Shown here: positions 16,835-25,956 of the stretch, piece after piece
Numbering within the stretch: the first letter of the stretch is position 1
Layout of the letters: the number at the start of each line of letters is the position of its first letter
Assembly: GCA_016742175.1 (NCBI GenBank)
Contig: JACVCH010000013.1
Span: 45,881 to 109,880 of the forward strand
Reading direction: 5' to 3'
DNA length: 64,000 nt
DNA from: Rhizobiaceae bacterium
GTDB taxonomy: Bacteria > Pseudomonadota > Alphaproteobacteria > Rhizobiales > Rhizobiaceae
Program-made: the position numbers and the translations under genes
Notes under the pieces: model-generated
The model's database searches: none
Told to the model about the DNA's origin: nothing
What the model saw: the letters and a program-made list of their open reading frames with translations, nothing else

Positions 16835-17716
16835 ATGACGGGTACAATCAGGACGATCGGCGTGGTCGGCGCCGGCCAGATGGGCGGCGGCATCGCGCAT
16901 GTCGCGGCGCTTTCGGGCTACAAGGTCAAGGTCTACGACATCTCGTCCGAGCGGATCGAATCCGGCATTGCAACGATCAGCGGCAATCTCGCGCGGCAGG
17001 TCCATTCCGGCAAGCTGGACGAGGAGAGCCGGCGCAAGGCGCTGTCGTCCATCGTTCCGGCCACGACGCTCGAGGGTCTGGCCGATTGCGACCTCGTGAT
17101 CGAGGCGGCGAGCGAGGACGAGACGATCAAGCGCAAGATCTATGCGCAGCTCTGCCCGCTCCTGAACCCGGAGGCGATCCTCGCCACCAACACCTCGTCG
17201 ATCTCGATCACCCGCCTCGCCGCGCAGACCGACCGACCGGAACGCTTCATCGGCATCCATTTCATGAACCCGGTGCCGGTGATGAAACTGGTCGAACTCG
17301 TGCGCGGCATCGCGACCGAGGACACGACCTTCGAGGCCGCGCGCCAGTTCGTCGCCAGCCTCGACAAGACGATCACCGTGGCCGAGGATTTCCCGGCCTT
17401 CATCGTCAACCGCATCCTGCTGCCGATGATCAACGAGGCGATCTACACGCTCTACGAGGGCGTCGGTTCGGTCGAGGCGATCGACACGGCCATGAAGCTG
17501 GGCGCGAACCACCCGATGGGTCCGCTGCAGCTTGCCGATTTCATCGGGCTCGACACGTGCCTGTCGATCATGCAGGTGCTGCATGACGGCCTTGCCGATT
17601 CCAAGTATCGGCCCTGCCCGCTCCTGGTGAAATATGTCGAGGCCGGCTGGCTCGGACGCAAGTCCGGACGCGGCTTTTATGACTATCGCGGCGAGCACCC
17701 CGTCCCAACGCGTTGA
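16835..17716 (+). CDS. 3-hydroxybutyryl-CoA dehydrogenase
   Basis: A 293-residue NAD(P)-dependent 3-hydroxyacyl-CoA dehydrogenase of the short, single-domain-pair type (FadB2/Hbd). It has the Rossmann motif [14 protein letters not shown] at the N-terminus, [11 protein letters not shown], the catalytic [14 protein letters not shown] and the helical domain [15 protein letters not shown]. It interconverts 3-hydroxybutyryl-CoA and acetoacetyl-CoA in fatty acid or polyhydroxybutyrate metabolism. The position after etfBA is common in this order and fits beta-oxidation electron flow. The region after it up to the porin gene carries no gene. Confidence 0.93.
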   Translation: MTGTIRTIGVVGAGQMGGGIAHVAALSGYKVKVYDISSERIESGIATISGNLARQVHSGKLDEESRRKALSSIVPATTLEGLADCDLVIEAASEDETIKRKIYAQLCPLLNPEAILATNTSSISITRLAAQTDRPERFIGIHFMNPVPVMKLVELVRGIATEDTTFEAARQFVASLDKTITVAEDFPAFIVNRILLPMINEAIYTLYEGVGSVEAIDTAMKLGANHPMGPLQLADFIGLDTCLSIMQVLHDGLADSKYRPCPLLVKYVEAGWLGRKSGRGFYDYRGEHPVPTR

Positions 17717-17854
17717 TTTTTGAGTAATTTCTAAATTATGGCATTTCTGCAACGTGGCCGGATTTCGGACACGATCACGTCATAGTTTACCTCTGGTTGC
17801 GAAACTTTGCGTTAGTTCTCCCGTTGCTGAACCGTCTCAACTGGAGGGCAAATA

Positions 17855-18676
17855 ATGAAGCGCATTCTTCTCGGTCTGGCCGCGACCTTCGCAGCCAGCT
17901 CCGCCATGGCGGCGGACGTCATCTACAACGAGCCGGCACCGATGCCGATGGACGTTGTGTCCAATGTGAGCTGGGCCGGTTTCTATGCCGGTATCCAGGC
18001 AGGCTACGGCTTCGGCTCGACCGGACAGGTCCAGCTCGATCCGTTCACCTTCCCGGGCCTCGTGACCGCCTTCACGCCGGCCGGCGCCGTTGCCGGTTCG
18101 AGCTTCAACGCCAATGGCGATTTCGACGACGGCTTCGTCGGCGGCGTCCATGTCGGTTATGACTGGCAGGCCGGCAACATCGTCTACGGCGCGATCCTCG
18201 ACCTCAACTACACCGACATCGGCGACGAGCAGCGTGCGTTCTCGCGGACGCCTGCCGACTACGTCATCTCGCGCGACCTCGACTACCTCGCCACGCTGCG
18301 CGGTCGTCTCGGCTATGCGTTCAGCGAAAACCTGCTTGCCTATGTGACGGGCGGCCTTGCCTATGGCGACGTCGACTTCAGCTACCGCCAGCCGGGCTCG
18401 GCCGCGACGTTCACCACGTCCGGCGGCCAGGACGACGATTTCGGCTACACGGTCGGCGGCGGCGTCGAAGCCCGCGTCACGCAGAACTGGTCGGTCGGCC
18501 TCGAATATCTCTACACCGATCTCGGCGGCAACGACTTCCAGGCCAATCTGCAGGGCGGTCCCTTCGGCGGCGCCGGCGGCGCGGCGGGCAGCAATGCGGG
18601 CGGCACCACGCTCACGGGTTCGGATGGCGACTTCGACTTCCACACGATCACGGCGAAGATTTCCTACCGCTTCTGA
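17855..18676 (+). CDS. Outer-membrane beta-barrel protein (Omp25/Omp31 family)
   Basis: A 273-residue outer-membrane protein. A Sec signal peptide ends at about AMAAD (residue 23). The mature part has the family opening NVSWAGFYAGIQAGYGFG, repeated alternating strands, and the C-terminal ITAKISYRF with the terminal Phe recognised by the Bam machinery. Omp25/31 proteins are abundant small barrels in Rhizobiales and Brucella. One loop near residues 228-252 is Gly/Ala-rich and low-complexity. It is monocistronic and followed at once by a strong hairpin terminator. The ATG has CTGGAGGGC upstream. Confidence 0.92.
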   Translation: MKRILLGLAATFAASSAMAADVIYNEPAPMPMDVVSNVSWAGFYAGIQAGYGFGSTGQVQLDPFTFPGLVTAFTPAGAVAGSSFNANGDFDDGFVGGVHVGYDWQAGNIVYGAILDLNYTDIGDEQRAFSRTPADYVISRDLDYLATLRGRLGYAFSENLLAYVTGGLAYGDVDFSYRQPGSAATFTTSGGQDDDFGYTVGGGVEARVTQNWSVGLEYLYTDLGGNDFQANLQGGPFGGAGGAAGSNAGGTTLTGSDGDFDFHTITAKISYRF

Positions 18677-18696
18677 TCGTCGAGCACACGAATGCG

Positions 18697-18725
18697 AAAA
18701 GGCCGGCTCTCAGCCGGCCTTTTTC
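18697..18725. terminator. Intrinsic terminator between the porin and diguanylate cyclase genes
   Basis: A nine-base stem AGGCCGGCT / AGCCGGCCT with a three-base loop is followed by TTTTT on the plus strand and preceded by AAAA, so it can work in both directions. It lies 21 bases after the porin stop and overlaps the last codons of the convergent GGDEF gene. Confidence 0.9.
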
Positions 18726-19498
18726 GTTTCGCTCGTGCCGTCTCCGGCTTCCACGCGGTTTCGCCCGAGCCGCTTGGCATCGTAGAGCCGCTGGTCGGCG
18801 AGCGAGAACAGATCGCGGAACTTGGCGGCGCCCGAAAACGCCGTGCACCCGACGCTGATCGTCAGCCGGTGCTCGGCTCCGTCGATGTCGAGCGGCGTCG
18901 ATGCGATGGCCTGGCGGATGCGTTCAGCGATCCGCACCGCCTGATCGGGCGCGACGCCGCCGAGCAGGACGGCGAACTCCTCGCCGCCCATCCGGCCGAC
19001 GAGATCGCCCTGGCGCACGCATTTGCGTATCACGTCGGCGATGCGGATCAGCGCCAGGTCGCCCTGGTGGTGGCCGTAGAGATCGTTGACCTGCTTGAAA
19101 TGGTCGGCGTCGATGACGAGCAGCGCGCCCTGCGCCACATGGTCGCGCTGCTCCAGCATCCGCTCCACATTGGCGATCAGCGCACGCCGGTTGAGGCACT
19201 TCGTCAGATGGTCGGTCGACGCGAGTTCGGCAAGCTGATGGTTGGCGCTCGCCAGTTCGCGCATCTTCAAGGTCAGGTAGAAGAAGAGCGGACCGGCGAG
19301 GATGATCGGCAGCACCGTCGCGCTGATCAGCCCCTGCCGGAGCGCGGTCGCGTCCATGTTGCGGAAGGCGAGCCAGTTCCAGGCGAGCGAGATCGCGAGG
19401 CAGCCGAGCGTGCCGAGGATGGTCCAGCGGCTGAGCATAGCGGCGCCGCGGCGCGAGATCCTCGTGTGGCCGGCAACGGCGATGGCGGTTCGGGTCAA
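18710..19498 (-). CDS. Membrane-anchored GGDEF diguanylate cyclase
   Basis: A 262-residue protein with two N-terminal transmembrane helices and a C-terminal GGDEF domain that should make cyclic di-GMP from two GTP. The active site is GGEEF. An RxxD product-inhibition site (RQGD) lies exactly five residues before it, so both catalysis and feedback look intact. There is no separate sensor domain apart from the short membrane part. The TTG start is preferred because GGAGG lies eight bases upstream; an ATG 20 codons later (MLSRWTI) is the alternative and an earlier ATG lacks support. Its 3' end runs into the shared terminator. Confidence 0.85.
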   Translation of the reverse strand: MTRTAIAVAGHTRISRRGAAMLSRWTILGTLGCLAISLAWNWLAFRNMDATALRQGLISATVLPIILAGPLFFYLTLKMRELASANHQLAELASTDHLTKCLNRRALIANVERMLEQRDHVAQGALLVIDADHFKQVNDLYGHHQGDLALIRIADVIRKCVRQGDLVGRMGGEEFAVLLGGVAPDQAVRIAERIRQAIASTPLDIDGAEHRLTISVGCTAFSGAAKFRDLFSLADQRLYDAKRLGRNRVEAGDGTSETKKAG

Positions 19499-19736
19499 GC
19501 CGGTGTCCTCCAACGTCAGCTTTTCCCCCTGATAGGGGCGGCAGATGAAGATTCGGTTAGACTTGGGGCGAAGTTTTCGCAAACCCGGCGCGATTGCCGT
19601 TAACCGGGCGCGAAAATCCAGATTCTGTAGGCTTTACAAACCGAAACGCAGGTTGGAATATCGCCGCCAATCCGGGCTCATCCAGATCCGGGCGAACTTT
19701 AAAACTCAGGAACACTCTCCAAAGGGAGGCATATCA

Positions 19737-20939
19737 ATGTCCAATTTCCGCAAGATCTTCGCCGCTTCGGTGGCTGGCGCCGCGCTTCTCGCCGCTGGTG
19801 CCGCTTCGGCGCAGGAAGAGATCAATGTCGGCATCATCCTCGGCTTCACCGGCCCGCTGGAAAGCATCACGCCCGGCATGGCCGCCAGCGCCGAACTCGC
19901 CTTCACCGAAGTCAATGAGAGCGGCATGCTGCTCGAAGGCGCCACGCTGAAGCCGGTTCGCGCCGACTCGACGTGCATCGACAACGCCGCCGCGACCGCC
20001 GCCGCCGAGCGCCTCGTGACCACCGACAACGTCGCTGCCATCATGGGCGCCGACTGCTCGGGCGTCACGATCGGCATCGCCAACGGCGTCGCCGTGCCGA
20101 ACGGCCTCGTCATGGTCTCGCCCTCGGCCACCTCGCCGGCGCTGTCGACCATCGAGGACAACGACTACTTCTTCCGCACCGCGCCGTCCGACGCACGCCA
20201 GGGCGAAGTGCTGACGGAAGTCCTGACCTCGCAGGACATCAAGTCGGTCGCCGTTTCCTACACCAACAACGACTACGGCAAGGGCTTCTCCGACGCCTTC
20301 GTGGCGGCGTTCGAAGCGGCCGGCGGCGAAGTGACGATCGCAGCCCCGCATGACGACGGCAAGGGCGACTACTCGGCCGAAGTCGGCGCGCTCGCGGCTG
20401 CCGGCGGCGACGTTCTCGTCGTTCTCGGCTATGTCGACCAGGGCGGTGTCGGCATCATCCGCTCTTCGGTCGACACCGGCGCGTTCGATCGCTTCGCGCT
20501 CGGCGACGGCATGTACGGCCAGAGCCTGATCGACGCGATCGGCGAAGACCTCGAAGGCACGATCGGCGTCCTGCCGGGCGCCGAGGGCGAAGGCTCGGAG
20601 ATGTTCGCGACGCTCGCAGAAGCCGCCGACATCGACCCGACCAGCTCCTACACCGGCGAAAGCTATGACGCCGCGGCGCTGATCGCGCTGTCGATCCAGA
20701 AGGCCGGCTCGGCCGACCGCACCGCCATCCGTGATGCGATGCTGGAAGTCGCCAACGGCCCCGGCGAGCCGATCCTGCCGGGCGAACTCGCCAAGGGTCT
20801 CGAAATCCTCAAGGACGGCGGCGACGTCGACTATGTCGGCGTCACCAATGTCGAGCTGATCGGCCCCGGCGAAGCTGCCGGCAGCTACCGCGAATACGTC
20901 GTCGAAGGCGGCGAGTTCAAGACGGTCGGCTATCGCTGA
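19737..20939 (+). CDS. Branched-chain amino acid-type ABC transporter substrate-binding protein
   Basis: A 400-residue periplasmic binding protein of the HAAT/LivJ-LivK class. The signal peptide ends near ASAQE (residues 23-27). The mature start INVGIILGFTGPLESITPGM is the classic ligand-loop opening, and DSTCIDNAAATAAAERLV and ADCSGVTIGIANGV contact the amino-acid backbone in the family. It feeds the importer encoded by livGFHM. The ATG has AAAGGGAGG upstream. It is expressed as its own unit: a terminator follows 24 bases after the stop and nearly 300 bases separate it from livG. The ligand may be a branched-chain amino acid or another amide or amino acid. Confidence 0.92.
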   Translation: MSNFRKIFAASVAGAALLAAGAASAQEEINVGIILGFTGPLESITPGMAASAELAFTEVNESGMLLEGATLKPVRADSTCIDNAAATAAAERLVTTDNVAAIMGADCSGVTIGIANGVAVPNGLVMVSPSATSPALSTIEDNDYFFRTAPSDARQGEVLTEVLTSQDIKSVAVSYTNNDYGKGFSDAFVAAFEAAGGEVTIAAPHDDGKGDYSAEVGALAAAGGDVLVVLGYVDQGGVGIIRSSVDTGAFDRFALGDGMYGQSLIDAIGEDLEGTIGVLPGAEGEGSEMFATLAEAADIDPTSSYTGESYDAAALIALSIQKAGSADRTAIRDAMLEVANGPGEPILPGELAKGLEILKDGGDVDYVGVTNVELIGPGEAAGSYREYVVEGGEFKTVGYR

Positions 20940-20963
20940 TCTGACGGTGCTCGTGTAAGATTA

Positions 20964-20994
20964 TGGCCCGGCGATGACCTCGCCGGGCCATTTT
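20964..20994 (+). terminator. Intrinsic terminator after the HAAT binding-protein gene
   Basis: An 11-base perfect stem TGGCCCGGCGA / TCGCCGGGCCA with a five-base loop is followed by TTTT. It uncouples the abundant binding protein from the membrane components encoded downstream, or lets only part of the transcripts through. Confidence 0.92.
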
Positions 20995-21235
20995 CGTTCA
21001 AAATGGCCGCACTCACGCGACTGTTTGGACCGCGCACTCGACTTTTGACTTCTCAATCGTTATTGGCGCTCCCACGAATAGCGGGGCGTCAGGCCGTAGC
21101 CCCGCAGATCCGGCGAGGAGGGGCGTCAGGACCGTGGCGAAAGCCGGTGCGCATGCGCGCTGCCAGGCTCGCCTCGCCGATGCGCGCCCTCTCACGACGG
21201 CACAATCAAGAAAAACCTCGGCCGAGGGGAATTGC

Positions 21236-22033
21236 ATGATCAAGGTTGACGATCTGCATATGCACTTTGGAGGCATCAAGGCGGTCGATGGCGCAAGCAT
21301 CGAAATCGCCAAGGGCTCCATCACGGGCCTGATCGGCCCGAATGGCGCCGGCAAGACGACGCTCTTCAACGTGATCGCAGGCCATTACAAACCCACCTCC
21401 GGAAAGGTCTGGCTCGACGGCCAGGACATCACCGGAATGCCGCCGCACGAGCTCTTCCACATGGGGCTTCTGCGCACCTTCCAGATCGCTCACGAATTCT
21501 CGACGCTGACGGTGCGCGAGAATTTGATGATGGTGCCGCCGGCCCAGCCCGGCGAGACGCTGGTCGACGTGTGGCTGCGCCCCACCAAGGTGCGCGAGCG
21601 CGAGGCCGAGGTGCGCAGGCGCGCCGACGAGGTCATCGAGTTCCTCGAGATCAACCACGTTGCCGACGAACTTGCCGGAAACCTCTCCGGCGGCCAGAAG
21701 AAGCTTCTGGAACTCGGCCGCACCATGATGGTCGACGCCAAGATCGTGTTCCTCGACGAGGTCGGCGCGGGCGTCAACCGCACGCTCCTGAACACGCTGG
21801 GCGACGCCATCGTGCGCCTCAACAAGGAGCGCGGCTACACTTTCTGCATGATCGAGCACGACATGGACTTCATCGGCCGCCTCTGCGACCCGGTGATCGT
21901 CATGGCCGAGGGCCGCGTGCTGATCGAGGGCAAGGTCGACGAGGTGAAGGCCAACGAGCAGGTCATCGAGGCCTATCTCGGCACCGGCCTGAAGAACCGC
22001 CCGGCACGCGCCGCGAAGGGAGCCGTCCAATGA
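21236..22033 (+). CDS. livG: Branched-chain amino acid ABC transporter ATP-binding protein LivG
   Basis: A 265-residue ABC ATPase. It has Walker A GPNGAGKTT, Q-loop TFQIAHEF, signature LSGGQKKLLELGR and a Walker B variant KIVFLDEVGAGVN, with Val where most family members have Pro after the Asp-Glu (LivG usually reads LDEPxAG). The H-loop is MIEHDMDF. It pairs with LivF on the LivH/LivM permease. The ATG follows AGGGGAAT. The stop overlaps the livF start by four bases (ATGA). The 296-base gap upstream should hold the promoter for livGFHM, but I could not pick one with confidence. Confidence 0.93.
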   Translation: MIKVDDLHMHFGGIKAVDGASIEIAKGSITGLIGPNGAGKTTLFNVIAGHYKPTSGKVWLDGQDITGMPPHELFHMGLLRTFQIAHEFSTLTVRENLMMVPPAQPGETLVDVWLRPTKVREREAEVRRRADEVIEFLEINHVADELAGNLSGGQKKLLELGRTMMVDAKIVFLDEVGAGVNRTLLNTLGDAIVRLNKERGYTFCMIEHDMDFIGRLCDPVIVMAEGRVLIEGKVDEVKANEQVIEAYLGTGLKNRPARAAKGAVQ

Positions 22034-22734
22034 GCTTCCTCATCGGTGAGAACATGACCGGCGGCTATGGCGGCGCGGACATTCTCCACTCCTGCACCAT
22101 CGCCGTCGAAAAGGGCGAGATCGCCGTCATCGTCGGCCCCAACGGCGCCGGCAAGTCGACCGCCATGAAGGCGATGTTCGGCATGCTCGGCCTGCGCGAG
22201 GGCCAGGTGCGGCTCGGCGACAAGGACATCACGAAGCTGTCGCCGCAGGACCGCGTCGTCGCCGGCATGGGCTTCGTGCCGCAGACCTCCAACGTCTTCG
22301 TCACGATGACCGTCCAGGAAAACCTGGAGATGGGCGCCTATATCCGCAAGGACGACTTCTCCGACACGATGGCGCAGGTCTTCGACCTGTTCCCGATCCT
22401 GAAGGAAAAGCGCAAGCAGCCGGCCGGCGAATTGTCGGGCGGCCAGCGCCAGCAGGTCGCCGTCGGCCGCGCGCTGATGACGCAGCCTTCCGTGCTGATG
22501 CTCGACGAGCCGACGGCCGGCGTCTCGCCGATCGTCATGGACGAACTCTTCGACCGCATCCTCGACGTCGCCGCGACCGGCATCGCGGTCATGATGGTCG
22601 AGCAGAACGCGCGCCAGGCACTCGCCATCGCCGACCGCGGCTATGTGCTCGTCCAAGGCCGCAACCGCTTCACCGACACCGGCGAAGCCCTTCTCGCCAA
22701 CCCCGAGGTTCGCGCCTCGTTCCTGGGAGGTTGA
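22030..22734 (+). CDS. livF: Branched-chain amino acid ABC transporter ATP-binding protein LivF
   Basis: A 234-residue ABC ATPase, the second of the pair. Walker A is GPNGAGKST, the Q-loop FVPQTSNVF, the signature LSGGQRQQVAVGRAL, Walker B VLMLDEPTAGVSP and the H-loop MVEQNARQ, all as in LivF. It starts inside the livG stop codon, so translation is coupled, and ends three bases before the livH ATG. It energises the permease from the cytoplasmic face together with LivG. Confidence 0.95.
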   Translation: MSFLIGENMTGGYGGADILHSCTIAVEKGEIAVIVGPNGAGKSTAMKAMFGMLGLREGQVRLGDKDITKLSPQDRVVAGMGFVPQTSNVFVTMTVQENLEMGAYIRKDDFSDTMAQVFDLFPILKEKRKQPAGELSGGQRQQVAVGRALMTQPSVLMLDEPTAGVSPIVMDELFDRILDVAATGIAVMMVEQNARQALAIADRGYVLVQGRNRFTDTGEALLANPEVRASFLGG

Positions 22735-22736
22735 CG

Positions 22737-23741
22737 ATGGTCGATTTTCTCAATGCCCTCGTCATGTTCGCGAATTTCGTGTTCCTGCCGGGCCTCGCCT
22801 ATGGTGCCCAGCTCGCGCTCGGCGCGCTCGGCATCACGCTCGTCTTCGGCATCCTGCGCTTCTCCAACTTCGCCCATGGCGACCTGATGGCGTTCGGCAC
22901 CATGATCACCATCCTGGTGACCTGGTGGCTGATCGGCATGGGCGTCACGCTCGGGCCGTTGCCGACGGCGCTTCTGGCGCTGCCGATCGGCATCATCGGC
23001 GCCGTGATCATGGCGCTGATCATCGACCGGACGGTCTTCCGCTTCTATCGCCAGCAGCGCTCGGCCTCGATCGTGCTGGTGATGGCGTCGGTCGGCGTCA
23101 TGTTCATCCTCAACGGCATCGTGCGCCTCGTCATCGGGCCGAACGAGCAGCGCTTCGCCGATGGCGAGCGCTTCCTGATCACCGTCCGCGAATTCCGCGA
23201 CTGGACGGGGCTCGCCGAGGGTCTGGCGATCCGCCTGCCGGTCGCGATCACCGTCATCGTGGCGGTCGTGGTCGTGGTCGCGCTGTTCTGGTTCCTCACC
23301 TATTCGCGCACCGGCAAGGCCATGCGCGCCTATTCGGACAACGAGGACCTGGCGCTGCTTTCTGGCATCGATCCGGACAAGGTCGTCCGCGTCACCTGGG
23401 TGATCGCGGCGGCGCTGGCGACCATCGCCGGCGTCCTCTACGGCCTCGACAAGAGCTTCCGCCCCTTCACCTATTTCCAGCTTCTCCTGCCGATGTTCGC
23501 GGCCGCCATCGTCGGCGGCATCGGGCAGCCGATCGGCGCGATCGCCGGCGGATTCGTGGTCGCCTTCTCCGAGGTGACGCTGACCTACGCCTACAAGCGC
23601 GTGCTGGAATATCTGGGCTTTGCGCCCGACGGGCTCGTCCAGCTCCTGTCCACCGAATACAAGTTCGCGATTTCCTTCGTGATCCTCGTCATCGTCCTGT
23701 TGATTAGACCGACGGGCATTTTCCGGGGGAGAGTGCTGTGA
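22737..23741 (+). CDS. livH: Branched-chain amino acid ABC transporter permease LivH
   Basis: A 334-residue inner-membrane permease with about eight helices. The opening GLAYGAQLALGALGITLVFGILRFSNFAHGD is the LivH signature (quoted here only in parts of it: GITLVFGILRFSNFAHGD), and the coupling region reads GKAMRAYSDNEDLALLSGID. The ATG has GGGAGG eight bases upstream; a TTG six bases earlier overlaps livF and is less likely. It heterodimerises with LivM, whose gene starts inside its stop codon. Confidence 0.93.
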   Translation: MVDFLNALVMFANFVFLPGLAYGAQLALGALGITLVFGILRFSNFAHGDLMAFGTMITILVTWWLIGMGVTLGPLPTALLALPIGIIGAVIMALIIDRTVFRFYRQQRSASIVLVMASVGVMFILNGIVRLVIGPNEQRFADGERFLITVREFRDWTGLAEGLAIRLPVAITVIVAVVVVVALFWFLTYSRTGKAMRAYSDNEDLALLSGIDPDKVVRVTWVIAAALATIAGVLYGLDKSFRPFTYFQLLLPMFAAAIVGGIGQPIGAIAGGFVVAFSEVTLTYAYKRVLEYLGFAPDGLVQLLSTEYKFAISFVILVIVLLIRPTGIFRGRVL

Positions 23742-25057
23742 GCAATAAAAACCGCATCATCGTCCTTTATTCGATCATGGCGGGCCTCTTGCTGCTCGTC
23801 GGCTTCGGCCAGAGCTGGACGCTCAGCCTCACGATCCTCAATCTGTGCCTGATCTCGGCGATCATGGCGCTCGGCGTGAACATCCAGTGGGGCTATGCCG
23901 GCCTGTTCAATGTCGGCATCATGGGCTTCGCCGCGCTCGGCGGGCTCGCCGGCATCGTCGTCTCCATGCCGCCGGTTCCCGGCGCATGGTCGGCCGGCGG
24001 AACCGGCATCGGCATCACCATCATCGCGCTCATCGGCACGGTGGGCCTGATCGTCCTTGCCCGCAGCAACATCCGCGGCAAGACCGGCAATCTCGTCGCC
24101 ATCCTGATCGCCTTTGCCGGCTATTTCGTCATCCGCCACTTCTTCGACCCGGCGGTAGCCGCGATCGAGGGCTACGACGCGGCCCGCACCGGCTACCTGG
24201 GCGGCCTCGGCCTGCCGATCATATTCTCCTGGCTCGTCGGCGGCATCTTCGCCGCGGCCGCGGCCTGGATGGTGGGCAAGATCGCGCTCGGCCTTCGCGC
24301 CGACTATCTCGCGATCGCCACGCTCGGCATTTCGGAGATCATCATCGCCGTCCTGCGCAACGAGGAATGGCTGACCCGCGGCGTCAAGAACGTCTCCGGT
24401 CTGCCGCGCCCCGTCGCCTATGAAGTGCAGTTGCAGCAGGCGCCATGGTTCCTGGACCTCGCGACGACGCTGAACCTCAACCCGGTCTTCGCCTCCGCGC
24501 TCTATGTGCGCCTGTCCTACGCGATCCTGTTCGCGATCGTGCTGATCATCATCATGTGGCTGGCCGAGCGGGCGCTGAACTCGCCCTGGGGCCGCATGAT
24601 GCGCGCGATCCGCGACAATCGCGACGCGGCGGAAGCGATGGGCAAGGACGTGACCCGGCGCCATCTGCAGGTCTTCATCCTCGGCTCGGCGGTGGTCGGC
24701 ATCGCGGGCGCCATGCTGACGACGCTCGACGGCCAGTTCACGCCCGGCCAGTACCAGCCGCTGCGCTTCACCTTCCTGATCTGGGTGATGGTCATCGTCG
24801 GCGGCTCCGGCAACAATTGGGGCGCGGTGCTCGGCGGCTTCCTGATCTGGTTCGTCTGGGTCGAGGCCGAGCCGGTCGGCGGCTGGGTGATGTCGGTCCT
24901 GACGTCCGGCATGGACCCGTCGAACCCGGTCCGCGCGCAGCTCGTCGACGCGGCACCCTACATGCGGCCGCTGATGATGGGGCTGATCCTGCTGCTCGTG
25001 CTGCGGTTCAGCCCGCGCGGGCTGATCCCCGAGCGGATCGCCAGAGCCAAGCACTGA
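23738..25057 (+). CDS. livM: Branched-chain amino acid ABC transporter permease LivM
   Basis: A 439-residue permease with about ten helices, somewhat longer than many LivM proteins because of a hydrophobic and Gly-rich segment around residues 75-160. The NIQWGYAGLFNVGIMGFAAL stretch and the coupling loop WGRMMRAIRDNRDAAEAMGKD are diagnostic. It starts with GTG overlapping the livH stop by four bases. An intrinsic terminator follows directly, so it closes the livGFHM operon. The length and the inserted segment suggest a divergent LivM rather than a damaged one. Confidence 0.92.
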   Translation: MSNKNRIIVLYSIMAGLLLLVGFGQSWTLSLTILNLCLISAIMALGVNIQWGYAGLFNVGIMGFAALGGLAGIVVSMPPVPGAWSAGGTGIGITIIALIGTVGLIVLARSNIRGKTGNLVAILIAFAGYFVIRHFFDPAVAAIEGYDAARTGYLGGLGLPIIFSWLVGGIFAAAAAWMVGKIALGLRADYLAIATLGISEIIIAVLRNEEWLTRGVKNVSGLPRPVAYEVQLQQAPWFLDLATTLNLNPVFASALYVRLSYAILFAIVLIIIMWLAERALNSPWGRMMRAIRDNRDAAEAMGKDVTRRHLQVFILGSAVVGIAGAMLTTLDGQFTPGQYQPLRFTFLIWVMVIVGGSGNNWGAVLGGFLIWFVWVEAEPVGGWVMSVLTSGMDPSNPVRAQLVDAAPYMRPLMMGLILLLVLRFSPRGLIPERIARAKH

Positions 25058-25062
25058 AACTG

Positions 25063-25089
25063 AAAAAGGGCGCCGCGAGGCGCCCTTTT
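25063..25089 (+). terminator. Intrinsic terminator after livM
   Basis: The stem AAAAGGGCGCC / GGCGCCCTTTT with a loop GCGA is followed by further pyrimidines. It begins six bases after the livM stop. Confidence 0.92.
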
Positions 25090-25109
25090 GCTTGTGTGCT
25101 CTATCGGGC

Positions 25110-25233
25110 GTCATCCCGGCCGAAATCGAGCAAAGCGAGATGAGAGCCGGGAGCCATGTTGTGACCTTCGACGTCACCGAATGGGTCCCGGATAAATGCA
25201 CGCCGCTTTGCGTCGCGCATTTTCCGGGATGAC
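25110..25233. repeat. Intergenic element bounded by GTCATCCCGG / CCGGGATGAC
   Basis: The gap between livM and the TlpA-like gene is bounded by a perfect ten-base inverted repeat. Between the arms lie further GGGTCCCGG and CCGGGAG segments that partly pair. GTCATCCCGG is a frequent start of dispersed intergenic repeats in Rhizobiales. No coding capacity is evident. Whether it is repeated elsewhere cannot be told here. Confidence 0.45.
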
Positions 25234-25245
25234 CCCAGTCTGGGG

Positions 25246-25926
25246 TTACATCGCAGCTTCGATGAGCTTCCTGGCGTCTTCGCTTGCCCATTCGGCCGGG
25301 CCGTTCATGTGGCCGAGCAGGCAGCCCTCGGCATCCACCAGCAGCGTGACCGGCAGGCCGACGGCGAGGTTGCGGCGCTTGAGGTCGTTGAAGAGACCGA
25401 GCGTGTTGTCGCGATAGTAGGCGAGCCGGTCGACGCCGGTTTCCTGAAGGAACGCCTTCGGCTTGGTGTCGTCGCCGGTGTCGATGTTGACCGCCACGAC
25501 TTCGAAATCCTCGCCGCCCATCTCGGCCTGGAGCTGGTTCAGCGCCGGCATTTCCTCGCGGCAGGGCGCGCACCAAGTCGCCCAGAGGTTGACCAGCGTC
25601 ACCTTGCCGAGATCGCCAAGCCGCATCGGCTGGCCTTCGGGATCGTTGAAGACGAGGTCGGAGACGAGGCGCGGCGGATCGGCGGGCAGCATCGCGGCGA
25701 CTTCGCCGGCGATCAGCGGATCGATGGCGGCGACCACCTCGGTCTTCGCCTCGCAGGCGGCGACGGCCTGGGGGTCGGGCGCGGTGTCCGCACCCGCCAC
25801 CATCGGCGCATTGTTGCCAGACGGCCCGCCCATCACGTATACGCCGAGCGCACCGGCAAGAACGCCGGCGACAGCCGCGATCCCGATCAGCCGGCCCGCC
25901 GGAAGGTTCGATTTGCCATCAGCCAT
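25246..25926 (-). CDS. TlpA-like membrane-anchored thioredoxin
   Basis: A 226-residue periplasmic thiol-disulfide oxidoreductase with one N-terminal membrane anchor (about residues 11-33). The thioredoxin domain has [12 protein letters not shown] (Cys119 and Cys122) and the cis-Pro in [10 protein letters not shown] further Cys58 precedes the domain and another Cys lies near the end (EGCLLGH). TlpA-type proteins reduce cytochrome c or oxidase copper-site partners during cytochrome oxidase assembly. It is divergent from argH, with 30 bases between the two starts, an arrangement shared by other Rhizobiales. The ATG at MADGK was chosen because the longer open frame runs antisense to argH. Confidence 0.9.
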   Translation of the reverse strand: MADGKSNLPAGRLIGIAAVAGVLAGALGVYVMGGPSGNNAPMVAGADTAPDPQAVAACEAKTEVVAAIDPLIAGEVAAMLPADPPRLVSDLVFNDPEGQPMRLGDLGKVTLVNLWATWCAPCREEMPALNQLQAEMGGEDFEVVAVNIDTGDDTKPKAFLQETGVDRLAYYRDNTLGLFNDLKRRNLAVGLPVTLLVDAEGCLLGHMNGPAEWASEDARKLIEAAM

Positions 25927-25956
25927 ATGTCTATCTCCGGGGATGCGGATATCACG

